A DNA stretch of 64,000 nucleotides, taken from positions 1,116,001 through 1,180,000 of the forward strand of contig JADJWQ010000001.1 in NCBI GenBank assembly GCA_016716265.1. Reading direction: 5' to 3'. The notes beneath the pieces are model-generated. The model had not been told where the DNA came from. It did no database searches and saw only the letters and a list, made by a program, of their open reading frames with translations. Source of the DNA: Planctomycetota bacterium (GTDB lineage: Bacteria > Planctomycetota > UBA1135 > UBA2386). The position numbers and the translations under genes are program-made. This document shows, piece by piece, positions 56,752-64,000 of this stretch. Each line of letters opens with the position of its first letter. Within the stretch, counting starts at the first letter, position 1.

Positions 56752-57998
56752 CCAACCGGATCACGATCACGACCGCCCTCGTCGACGACTTGCGCCGCCG
56801 CCTCGCCGAGAGCCCCGGCAGCGTCGTCGAGGTTCCCGCGGGGTTGCGCAAGGACACGCAAGGACTGGAGTTCCTCGCGCCGCTCGGTGCACGCCGCCCG
56901 GGTGGACGGCGCGGCCCGCCGGCCGTGCTCCGCTTCGCGCTGCTCCCGCACGCGCTGGAAGGCATCTCGCACCATTGGTGGGAGGGTTTCCCCAATCCAC
57001 TCGGCGCGCGCCCGCGGGCGGACCTCGCGCTCTACGAGGAGCGCGGCTGCAGCGGAGCGGTCCTCGTCGACGGCGAGGTTCGGCCGATCGACGAAGTCGT
57101 GCTCGCGGGTCCACGCATGGAGCGATGGCGACCCGGGACGACGCCGGCGGACCTCGTCGGCACCGTACCCGAAGACGGTCCGTTCAGCCGCTACATCGGA
57201 GCCCTGGGCGGATGCGGCGCGCACGAGCGTCTGCGCGCGCTGAGCGCTGCGGGGATCGGCATGGCGCGACTGAACTCGCTGCAGGCGGTCGCGCTGGTCC
57301 GTGCCGGAGTGCGGCGACTCGCCTTGATCGATCCGGACGTGCTGGAGTCGCACAGCCTGGACGCGGTGGAAGCGTTGGCGGCCGGTTCGGTCGGTCGTCC
57401 GAAAGTCGGCGCAGTCGCGGACATGCTGCGCCGCGTCGCGCCGGACGTCGCCCTCGAGGAACTCGCGGTGCCGGCCGACCACATCCTGGCGGCAGCCGCG
57501 TGCGCGCGCGCCGACCTCGTGTTCTCGGCGCCGGACCAGAACCAGGCGCGGTTGCTCGCCGCGCTCGTGGCACGCGCGCACCACCGGGTGCACCTCGACG
57601 TCGGCACCGGAGTGTTCGGCGCCGGCGACGAGTTCGTCGCTGGCGCCGACATCCGCCTGATCGTGCCCGGCGACGGCTGCCTGCTGTGTGTCGGCGGCCT
57701 CGACCTGCGACGCCCGCGCGAGCGCGACTGGCGCCGGCAGCGCGCCGGCTCGCTCCGCTCGCTGAACGGCGTCGCGACCTCGCTCGCGATGTTCCTGCTC
57801 GAGCGCTTCCTGATCGGTGACCTGCAGCACAGCGTGTGGATGCAGGTCACGCTCGACCGCCGCGGTGAGCTGGCGTCCCGCCGCATGCCGCGCCAACCGG
57901 ATCCCGACTGCGTCGTGTGCGCGCACGCCGGCGCGGGCGACGCCGTGCTCACGTCGGGCGTCGCGACAGATCGGAGCGCATCGCGGTCTTTCAGCTGA
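56748..57998 (+). CDS. ThiF/E1-like adenylyltransferase with JAB-like N-terminal region
   Basis: 416 residues. The C-terminal ~260 residues follow the E1/ThiF/MoeB pattern: a Rossmann region (AAGIGMARLNSLQAVALVRAG, VRRLALIDPDVLESHSL), a later FSAPDQNQARLLAALVA segment and two Cys pairs for zinc (CLLC and CVVC). The glycine-rich ATP loop is imperfect (GIGMAR). The N-terminal ~150 residues contain HHWWEGFPNPLGARPRADLA, which recalls the JAB/MPN motif layout, but the usual H-x-H...S-x-x-D ligands are not all present. Such JAB-E1 fusions occur in bacterial ubiquitin-like and peptide-modification systems. Overlapping or closely spaced tiny ORFs on both sides are possible substrates. Confidence 0.8.
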   Translation: MTNRITITTALVDDLRRRLAESPGSVVEVPAGLRKDTQGLEFLAPLGARRPGGRRGPPAVLRFALLPHALEGISHHWWEGFPNPLGARPRADLALYEERGCSGAVLVDGEVRPIDEVVLAGPRMERWRPGTTPADLVGTVPEDGPFSRYIGALGGCGAHERLRALSAAGIGMARLNSLQAVALVRAGVRRLALIDPDVLESHSLDAVEALAAGSVGRPKVGAVADMLRRVAPDVALEELAVPADHILAAAACARADLVFSAPDQNQARLLAALVARAHHRVHLDVGTGVFGAGDEFVAGADIRLIVPGDGCLLCVGGLDLRRPRERDWRRQRAGSLRSLNGVATSLAMFLLERFLIGDLQHSVWMQVTLDRRGELASRRMPRQPDPDCVVCAHAGAGDAVLTSGVATDRSASRSFS

Positions 57999-58018
57999 TG
58001 TCGACAAGGAGGTTCGAC

Positions 58019-58141
58019 ATGCAGACCAGGCAGCGTCCGCAGCGGTCCTTTGCGAGCCCTGGCGAAGCCGCCAAGGTGCTCTCGCTCGTGCTCGCCGCGT
58101 ACGTCCTCTGGCCGGTGCTCGCGATGGCGAGCCTCGGCTGA
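58019..58141 (+). CDS. 40-residue single-helix peptide after the E1 gene
   Basis: Starts MQTRQRPQRSFASPG, continues with a hydrophobic helix and ends MASLG with a C-terminal glycine. AAGGAGG lies 6 bases before the ATG, among the strongest ribosome sites in the window. An upstream ATG at 57998 overlaps the E1 stop and is in frame, but the ribosome site favours 58019. A basic N-terminus and one helix suggest a membrane peptide. It could be a substrate or partner of the E1-like enzyme; not proven. Confidence 0.6.
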   Translation: MQTRQRPQRSFASPGEAAKVLSLVLAAYVLWPVLAMASLG

Positions 58142-58192
58142 TCGACTCACCCACCGCGCACGGCGCGGCCATCAAGGAAGGAGGGCAACCCA

Positions 58193-58360
58193 GTGAAGCA
58201 GCTGATCGAGGCTCCGGAAGCCACAACGGGTGGTGACCGGAAGCGAGCGAACCACGAAGACGACCGCTGGCGGCAGAAGACCGACGAGGTCGCGGCCGAA
58301 CACGAACAGCGTCGGACGGAGCGGGAGCGCCGCGAGCGCGTCCGCTTCGACCTGGACTGA
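58193..58360 (+). CDS. 55-residue highly charged peptide
   Basis: GTG start with AAGGAGGG about 7 bases upstream. Sequence begins MKQLIEAPEATTGGDRKRAN, continues rich in Glu, Arg and Asp (EHEQRRTERERRERV) and ends RFDLD. It is predicted to be mostly helical or disordered, with no hydrophobic segment. It is followed at once by a strong terminator, so it is the last gene of the operon. It does not end in the GG or GGQ/E of ubiquitin-like or Pup proteins. Function unknown. Confidence 0.6.
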   Translation: MKQLIEAPEATTGGDRKRANHEDDRWRQKTDEVAAEHEQRRTERERRERVRFDLD

Positions 58361-58380
58361 AGGGAGGAGGAGCGAGGGGT

Positions 58381-58420
58381 GACCCCCGGCGGTGCGCGAG
58401 CACTGCCGGGGGTCTTTTCT
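58381..58420 (+). terminator. strong intrinsic terminator
   Basis: A 15-base-pair stem (58381-58395 with 58400-58414, one G-U pair) closes a GCGA tetraloop and is followed by TTTTCT. It begins 20 bases after the 55-residue ORF. It is the only textbook intrinsic terminator recognised in the window. Confidence 0.9.
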
Positions 58421-59056
58421 CCGACGCTCCTGACGCTTCGGTGCGCGCCAGCCGCCGATATCCACGCCGCCCGGCCACGCGAGCATGGTTCGCCCGCGTG
58501 CGGCTGGAGAACCGAGAGCCGGACGGACGCACCAGGAGGAGAACGGGAGCGGTACGACGCACCTCGAGGCCGCAAGTCGATGACGGGACGGAAAGCAGCG
58601 GTCGAAAGCACCAGAACGCATGTCGGATGGCGAGCCAGGCGTCCGTGTTTCCCCTCGCGCCGCACGCGGTTCCGTCTGGTGACCGACCTGCGCTGGGGCG
58701 GTTCGGGACCTGCAGGACCCCGACCACGGTTCGCGTGCCGCCGACTCTGGCTCGTGCTCCTGGTACAGGCTACGCCCGCAGCCGGGATCCTCCGTCAGCT
58801 CGCGCCGCCGACCGGGTGCGAGGTCGATCCCGGCACGGCGCGGCTCTTCCGGCCCGCGGCGCTCGCTCGCAACCGACGAGGACGAGGTGCCGCACTCGTT
58901 CTGCATCATTCGGCTGAAGCCGCACGACTTCGCCTTTGACGACCGCTGCCCCGAAGCCGGTTGCGGTCGGCATGACCGGCCGCGTACGAAACCTCGGGCG
59001 GCGATCGCCCTAGAGACCCGCGTCAGACGCTGCGCGGCTCCGCGCGGCACGGCCCA
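58421..59056. other. gene-free stretch before the TPR gene
   Basis: 636 bases. A short stretch at about 58866-58990 reads ATDEDEVPHSFCIIRLKPHD in one frame and looks protein-like, but it lacks a start or domain context and may be a gene remnant. Otherwise nothing was recognised; the TPR gene promoter should lie here. Confidence 0.35.
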
Positions 59057-62000
59057 ATGCTCGCGCTGTTCTCGTTGCTGGTGCTCGCTCATGCCGCGTC
59101 GCCCGCGGAGGTCTCCCCGCAGGAGCCCCAGGGGGCTCCCGAGGAGCGAGTGATCGAGCTGCGCTGGGAGACCGGAAAGGCGCTAAAGAAGTGGTTCCAA
59201 TTGTCGACGGCGACGGTGGTGCACCGCGTCGACGGCGCCGGCGTCCTCGGGATCTGGGCGCGTGCGGATGGCTGTGACCTGCAGGTGGTCTGCAGGAATG
59301 CGGACAGCGGCGCGACATGGATGGTCCAGGAGAACGGAGCAGCGTGCCGTCTGCTGGAGTCGCCCGCAGCGTTCCCGCTCCACATCGTCGTGACGGCGCG
59401 GGGAGAAGTCGGACCGGGTGCAAACCTCACGATCCGCTCTGCGTACGAATCCGCGTCGACCCGGGCGCAGGCGGAGGCGATCCGCGCGGCGATCGAGCAG
59501 GCGATCGCTGCGGGTATCGACACCGCGGAGCCGGCCGGGTGGCGATCGCGCGTGCAAGGCTGGGCGAACGAGTTGGAAGCGCTGGAGGGCAGCACCTCGA
59601 GCATCGCCGTCGCGCAGTGCCGTGAGGCGCTCGGGTGCATCGCGGCGTCACACGCGGTCGACGATGTCGCTCTCGATTGCTGGCGAGCGAACGACCGCTT
59701 TCTTACCGCGATGCTGCCACCCCGCCATCCCGAGCTCTGGGGCGCGCGGTTCAACGCCGGGGTGCTCCTGCTGGGCCTGGGACGCCCGCGAGACGGTATC
59801 GCGGCCCTCGAATCCGCGCTGGCGTGCGATGCGCCGCCGGGCACGGCGGCGGCGCGGGAGGTGACGCGGCTGTACCTCGCACGTTGCGAAGAGCAGGTTG
59901 GCGCGGTGGACCGCGCAACCGAGCTCCGGCAGACGGCGTTGGCGCGCCTGGAGCAGGAGGTCGCCGCCGGGGAGCTCGACGCCGCCCCGCTGCAGCTGGT
60001 CGTGACGGCGCTCCCGGTAGTTCTGGGTCCCGGCGAGGGACAGACGCTCGTTTGCATGCTGATCGACCGTATCGACACTGCGCGCGACCACGACTTCGGT
60101 GCCACGACGATCGCGCGCCTGCGGGCGCTGTACGGCCAAGGGTTGCTGGTCGCAGGATCCACGCGGGCGGCGATCGTGGAGTTCGAAGCCTCGCTCGCGC
60201 GCCACTCCGACGCAGGGTCTGACGGCTCCGCGGAGGCGACCGACGTGCGTCGCCGGCTGGGGCTCTGCCTGCTGGCCGAAGGTGAGCTGATCGCGGCGAA
60301 GCACGCGTTCGAGGAGTGTGCCGCGGTCAGCGCCGAAACGCGGGCGGGCGAGCTGGTGGGCCTGCTCAGCGAGCTCCACCTCGCGCTGGTCGACGAGCGC
60401 CTCGGCGATCACGACTCGGCGTACGCGCTCGCGCGAGACGTCCGCGGGCGCACCCGGCTCTGGTTGCGCGCCGGCACCGTGACCGCGGCCGACGTCACGC
60501 TCCTCGTCGACTGGCTGCCAGCGGTCGGGCTGCCCGCGCGCGAGCGAGCGGAGGTTCTCGAGGCCGCGCTCACCGCACTCCGCAGCTCGGGTCATTCGCT
60601 CGAGCACGCGGTCGTCACGCGGCTCGCGTTGGAAATCGTCTCCCTCAGGTGCGAGCTCGGTCGCCACGCCGAGGTACTCGAGTTCGTCGAGGAGTTCGCG
60701 GGGACGTCGATCGCCGCACCGGTCGCCTGCCGGCTCGCGTGCCACCGCGCGCGGTCGTTGATCGCTCTCGGCCGGCCGGCCGACGCCGCGACGGATCTGG
60801 ATCGGATGCTGCAGGCCAGTGTCGGCACGCTGGGGGCGGCGTCGGCCGAGCTCCTCGCCTTGCGGGTCGGTCTCGCTCACGCGTTGGTCGCTCTCGGGCG
60901 CGAGGACCGCGCCGCGAGCGAGGTCGCCGAGGTCCGGACCCGACTCCAGTCGCTGCTGCTGCGCGACGCGCGCGCCGGCATCCGGACTGCGATCGACCTG
61001 GCGAACGAGGGCCTCTGGGAATTCGAAGCTGCCCGTCCACTGTTCGACGCGGCGCTCGCGTCGGCCCGGTCCCTCGGCGACGAAGACGCGATCCGGGGGC
61101 TGCTCGATGCGGCTGCACGCGCGGCCACCGCGGCGGCGGACCACGAGTCTGCCGCCGCGTATCGACGCCAGTGTCTCGATCGCTGCGCAAAGCTCCTGGC
61201 GCCCGACTCGCCGTTGCTCCTCGATCAGCAACTCGAGCTGGCGTCGTGCCTCGTGCAGCTCGGCCGCCACACGGAGGCCATCGGGCTCGTCGAGGCTGTG
61301 CGGCACAGGCTGCCGGCCATGATGCTCCAGGACGACCCCTGGTTCTTCCGGACCGGCCTGCTGTACGGCTCGTGTCTACTGAGGACCGAGCGGTGCACGC
61401 AAGCTTACGAGATCAGTGACGCCGTCCACCGGCGCGCGTCGGAATCGCTACCAGCGAACGACGCCATCCGGATCGCGGCGGCGTGGAACCTGGCGTGGGC
61501 ATGCGTTGCAACGGCGCGGCGAGAACGCGCGGGCGAGCTGTTCTCCGAGGCGTTCGTGGCGCTCCTGCCGGAGCAGATCGCACGCGAACTCCCCCAGTTC
61601 GAGCTGGTTCCCGATCAGCATATCGACGGTCGGGTGCTGCGGTTCACCGACCCGCCGTGGTCGATCGCGGCCCCGCGCGCCGGCTCGGTCTGGCTGCGGG
61701 CGTCCGGCGAACGCGTGGATCCCGGAGACTCGATCTACTTCTGTGTCGGACCCGATGGCGGATCCGTCCACGGCGTCTGCATGTCCCGCCAACGCGGCGT
61801 CGGGACCAACCGCAGGCGGCACGCCGACGTCGTCGCCGAGTTCCTCGGGCTTCCCGACGACCACGAGGGCGTCGAGATCGAGCTGGTGCCCCGACCGGTT
61901 CCGGCCGGCATGCCGCCACGCATCACGAGGGCATACTCGATCCGTCTCGGCATGCCCGGCGGACCCCGCGCAGAGCTGGACGGGATCGTCATCCCGTTCG

Positions 62001-62428
62001 AGGACGACACGGTCCTGCTCGTCGGCGTCGCGGGTGCGTCGGGAGGGAGCGAGTTCACCGAGTTCGCGCGGTCGCTGCGCTACGACAACTCGTGGCGGAC
62101 CTTCTTCAACCTACTCATGGTGTGGTCGATCCTGCTCGTGATCGGAGCCGCGCTGGTCAATCTCCTCCTGCACCGCCCGCTCGTGAACGGCGGTGCGCTC
62201 GCGTTCTGGTTCTCGATCGTGTTCGGCATCGGCCGGCTCGCGGCCGCTGTGACGTGGCACGACGACGAGGCCATGGGCAGCATCCTCGGTCAGGTCGCGC
62301 TGTGGGCCACACTCATGTGGATCCTCGCGCGGTGGTTCCGGACGCGGAGACGTTCGCGGCATGCCGCACGCACGGCGCCGGTCCTCACATATCGCCTCGC
62401 GCCGGAGCACGACCCTGACGGGCAGTAG
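59057..62428 (+). CDS. TPR-repeat secreted/membrane protein
   Basis: 1123 residues. Signal peptide MLALFSLLVLAHAASPAE. Residues ~130-860 are Ala/Leu-rich helical pairs with TPR-like spacing (for example LGLCLLAEGELIAAKHAFEEC, LLYGSCLLRTERCTQAYEISD). Residues ~870-1020 form a beta-rich domain (GSVWLRASGERVDPGDSIYFC). Three hydrophobic helices lie near 1030-1100, followed by a basic cytoplasmic tail. The bulk is therefore likely outside the cytosol, anchored by the C-terminal helices. TPR proteins are scaffolds; the partner is unknown. The last 44 bases overlap the convergent membrane-protein gene. Confidence 0.85.
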   Translation: MLALFSLLVLAHAASPAEVSPQEPQGAPEERVIELRWETGKALKKWFQLSTATVVHRVDGAGVLGIWARADGCDLQVVCRNADSGATWMVQENGAACRLLESPAAFPLHIVVTARGEVGPGANLTIRSAYESASTRAQAEAIRAAIEQAIAAGIDTAEPAGWRSRVQGWANELEALEGSTSSIAVAQCREALGCIAASHAVDDVALDCWRANDRFLTAMLPPRHPELWGARFNAGVLLLGLGRPRDGIAALESALACDAPPGTAAAREVTRLYLARCEEQVGAVDRATELRQTALARLEQEVAAGELDAAPLQLVVTALPVVLGPGEGQTLVCMLIDRIDTARDHDFGATTIARLRALYGQGLLVAGSTRAAIVEFEASLARHSDAGSDGSAEATDVRRRLGLCLLAEGELIAAKHAFEECAAVSAETRAGELVGLLSELHLALVDERLGDHDSAYALARDVRGRTRLWLRAGTVTAADVTLLVDWLPAVGLPARERAEVLEAALTALRSSGHSLEHAVVTRLALEIVSLRCELGRHAEVLEFVEEFAGTSIAAPVACRLACHRARSLIALGRPADAATDLDRMLQASVGTLGAASAELLALRVGLAHALVALGREDRAASEVAEVRTRLQSLLLRDARAGIRTAIDLANEGLWEFEAARPLFDAALASARSLGDEDAIRGLLDAAARAATAAADHESAAAYRRQCLDRCAKLLAPDSPLLLDQQLELASCLVQLGRHTEAIGLVEAVRHRLPAMMLQDDPWFFRTGLLYGSCLLRTERCTQAYEISDAVHRRASESLPANDAIRIAAAWNLAWACVATARRERAGELFSEAFVALLPEQIARELPQFELVPDQHIDGRVLRFTDPPWSIAAPRAGSVWLRASGERVDPGDSIYFCVGPDGGSVHGVCMSRQRGVGTNRRRHADVVAEFLGLPDDHEGVEIELVPRPVPAGMPPRITRAYSIRLGMPGGPRAELDGIVIPFEDDTVLLVGVAGASGGSEFTEFARSLRYDNSWRTFFNLLMVWSILLVIGAALVNLLLHRPLVNGGALAFWFSIVFGIGRLAAAVTWHDDEAMGSILGQVALWATLMWILARWFRTRRRSRHAARTAPVLTYRLAPEHDPDGQ

Positions 62429-63416
62429 CCCCTGCCGCGATGAACGACAGTAGCTGGTTGCGCAGGAACTGCCTGTATCGGCCCCCCGTGACCGCGTTGG
62501 GTCGGACGTCCGCGAGGTAGAGCACGACCCGCAGCCCGGCGATCCGCGGCAGCCTCCGCCGGAGCGCGGCGAGAGCATCCGCTGCCAGCGGGTGGTCTCC
62601 CATCGCCGCGACGCCGTGCATCAGGAGGATGCGCTTCGGCCCGACGCGCGACAGCGCCCACTCGAGTTCGGCCTCGAGGTTGTCGGTCGGGAAACTGGTG
62701 TCGAGCACCACGAGCCGCGCCGCGTCGAGGCAGCTTCTCACCGCTGCCGGCCAGACGTCGGCCGGCACCCGCAATACGACGAGCACCCCGGACAGCAGCC
62801 GCCATCGCGAGAGCCTCGCCAGCCGCGCTTCGACCTCCGCAGCCGAGCCGGTCCGGACGTGGCTGAGGCGACGGTAGAGCCACCGTGGCACGAGCCACAG
62901 GCCGACCGCGGACAGCACCGCCACGGACGACAGAATCAGGGCGAATCCGGCCCATACCGGGATGCGCCCGCGAACCGCGGACGTCAGCTCGCTGAGCCCT
63001 CCCAGGCCCATCGCGAAAAGGAGGAAGAGCGGCACGAAGAGCGCGGACAGTCCCGCAAAACCGAGGATCCGCGAGCCCGGCACGCGGGGATCCTGCAGCG
63101 TCACCGGCGTGACGAGGTGCGCACAGGCGGAGAGCAGCACCTCGCGGGCGAGGTCTGCACCCGGATCCCGGCGCTCGAACTTCCGGAGCCACAGGAGCAC
63201 GTCGCCGGAGCCGCCACCCGACCAGCGGTACGCCGGCAGGACCAGGCTCACAGCGATCAGCAGGCTCATCGAATCGGGGAGCCAGGCTCGGCACGCTCCG
63301 TAGACAGCTGCTGCGGTCAATGCCGCTACCACCTTTGCGCGGAGAGCCCGCAATCGTTGCCGTCGACGAAGTCGCGGTACGTGGCTGCCGGACTCCAGCT
63401 GGTTGACGACGGTCAT
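62385..63416 (-). CDS. four-helix membrane protein, possible signalling or effector family
   Basis: 343 residues from the ATG at 63416. Membrane helices lie near residues 28-60 (two), 130-155 and 165-190. Between them a soluble part has LLWLRKFERRDPG...REVLLSACAHLVTPVTL, and after the helices there is ADVWPAAVRSCLDAARLVVL followed by LEAELEWAL. This order (LR-F-x-x-D, then W...V...A-x-(L/V)-(I/V)(V/L), then an E-rich helix) resembles a membrane-protein family with a conserved LRSF...D motif known from several environmental bacteria. The resemblance is from memory and not certain. Convergent with the TPR gene. Confidence 0.7.
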   Translation of the reverse strand: MTVVNQLESGSHVPRLRRRQRLRALRAKVVAALTAAAVYGACRAWLPDSMSLLIAVSLVLPAYRWSGGGSGDVLLWLRKFERRDPGADLAREVLLSACAHLVTPVTLQDPRVPGSRILGFAGLSALFVPLFLLFAMGLGGLSELTSAVRGRIPVWAGFALILSSVAVLSAVGLWLVPRWLYRRLSHVRTGSAAEVEARLARLSRWRLLSGVLVVLRVPADVWPAAVRSCLDAARLVVLDTSFPTDNLEAELEWALSRVGPKRILLMHGVAAMGDHPLAADALAALRRRLPRIAGLRVVLYLADVRPNAVTGGRYRQFLRNQLLSFIAAGATARQGRAPARGDM

Positions 63417-63806
63417 GGTCGGGTGGTCGGGTCCCGACTCGTGCCAGCATCGAAGCTCCGCGGACGGCCGTCGCGTCTCCGAACGGACTCGCGGTACGGC
63501 GCGGAGCAGGGGACGAACAGGACGGTCTGGGGACGACCAGGCCGTGATCGAATCACAACGCCCGGGACTGTCGCAACGCAAGGACCGACGCGATCGGCCG
63601 ATGTGGAAACAGCTGGACGACCGGAAGGAAGCGAGCGATCGCGCTCCGAGTCACGACTTCGGGACTCGACCGCCGACGTGCGATCGGCGCGGAGGATCGA
63701 TTTCCGGCCAGTAGCCCGGGCCCGTTCGTGGACCGGCGCCGGCGTCCGTCGCACGGAGGGGCCAGAGAGGTCTCGTCGCGGTCGGCCGGGCGGTGCGTAT
63801 CGACGT
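63417..63806. other. gene-free stretch
   Basis: About 390 bases between two minus-strand genes. Nothing was recognised on either strand. It probably contains the promoter of the four-helix membrane protein. Confidence 0.35.
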
Positions 63807-64000
63807 TCACTCGATGGCGGCGCCTCCTTGGCAAGGGGTATCTCCACGTTCGGCACGGGGGTCGACGACCAGGACCGTCAGGTGGTCCCTCCGCCACTTC
63901 GCGACCATCTCGCCAGTGCCGCCGACCTTGCCGGACGTTCCGTCCCACACGCAGATCAGCATCGGCTCGTCGTCGTAGTCGCGCGCCTTCGCGCGCGCGA
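63807..64000 (-). CDS. 3' end of a protein with a WDG...GGT motif
   Basis: Only the last 63 codons are inside the window; the frame is open to base 64000. It reads DDEPMLICVWDGTSGKVGG, then TGEMVAKWRRDHLTVLVVDP, and ends GGAAIE. The segment (hydrophobic)-W-D-G-x(5)-GGT-x-x-(M/F)-V, followed by a hydrophobic strand ending in Asp, is seen at the end of nucleotide-related Rossmann-like domains in large bacterial signalling proteins. The family is not certain. It is on the same strand as the four-helix membrane protein. Confidence 0.65.
   Translation of the reverse strand, partial: ARAKARDYDDEPMLICVWDGTSGKVGGTGEMVAKWRRDHLTVLVVDPRAERGDTPCQGGAAIE

Noticed and set aside
58866..58990. Protein-like stretch ATDEDEVPHSFCIIRLKPHD before the TPR gene
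   Set aside because: No start with ribosome site and no supported continuation; kept only as a note on the intergenic region.

Overview
The window is a stretch of very GC-rich bacterial chromosome. Its gene content points to Planctomycetota or a similar environmental lineage, with moderate confidence. It has two secreted/periplasmic sulfatases, several FG-GAP/VCBS and Kelch proteins with N-terminal signal peptides, and a C-terminal beta-rich segment that recurs on unrelated secreted proteins. Recognisable Shine-Dalgarno sites are rare. No rRNA, tRNA, CRISPR array, transposase or integrase was recognised.

Layout. (1) 1-4133: end of an FG-GAP protein, a Kelch protein and a sulfatase. (2) 4206-4914: a decayed locus that still reads as an encapsulated ferritin (EncFtn) joined to encapsulin fragments in several frames. 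(3) 5412-15319: one tightly packed operon for a cytosolic group 3b-like [NiFe] hydrogenase. It encodes the iron-sulfur beta subunit, a stand-alone cyclic-nucleotide-binding domain, the FAD/NAD(P) subunit, the small subunit, the large subunit and the maturation protease, followed by hypF, hypC, hypD and hypE. Most junctions overlap by 1-11 bases. hypA and hypB are not in the window. (4) 15323-33224: an alpha/beta hydrolase and S45 acylase pair, a 1450-residue VCBS lipoprotein, copper ATPase with its chaperone-like partner, a secreted protein, a YugP-type peptidase, a DEAD-box helicase, an 837-residue lipoprotein, an SlyD-like FKBP and a small membrane protein. (5) 33273-34268: an aldo/keto reductase.

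(6) 34435-53068 is the most unusual part: four head-to-tail copies of a unit of about 4.76-4.79 kb (the last copy lacks the spacer). Each unit has a conserved 165-base leader with hairpins and a good ribosome site, gene A (a secreted right-handed beta-helix protein of about 860 residues), gene B (a secreted FG-GAP protein of about 505 residues) and a 634-635 base spacer. Ten bases after the A start codon lies a C tract: C8 in unit 1 (in frame), C10 in units 3 and 4 (out of frame), and a mixed pyrimidine tract in unit 2 (out of frame). This is the layout of a phase-variable switch. The ends of the units are nearly identical, while the A-B junction differs between units and looks less GC-rich. 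Several other one-base indels lie in short C or G runs, so consensus error in an unpolishable repeat must be excluded.

(7) 53065-56216: a desaturase, a gamma-carbonic-anhydrase-like protein and a second sulfatase. (8) 56593-58420: a small operon with a JAB-like/ThiF E1 protein flanked by three tiny ORFs and closed by a strong intrinsic terminator; a candidate peptide- or ubiquitin-like-modification locus. (9) 59057-64000: a TPR membrane protein, a four-helix membrane protein and the 3' end of another protein, which may form a signalling or effector group.
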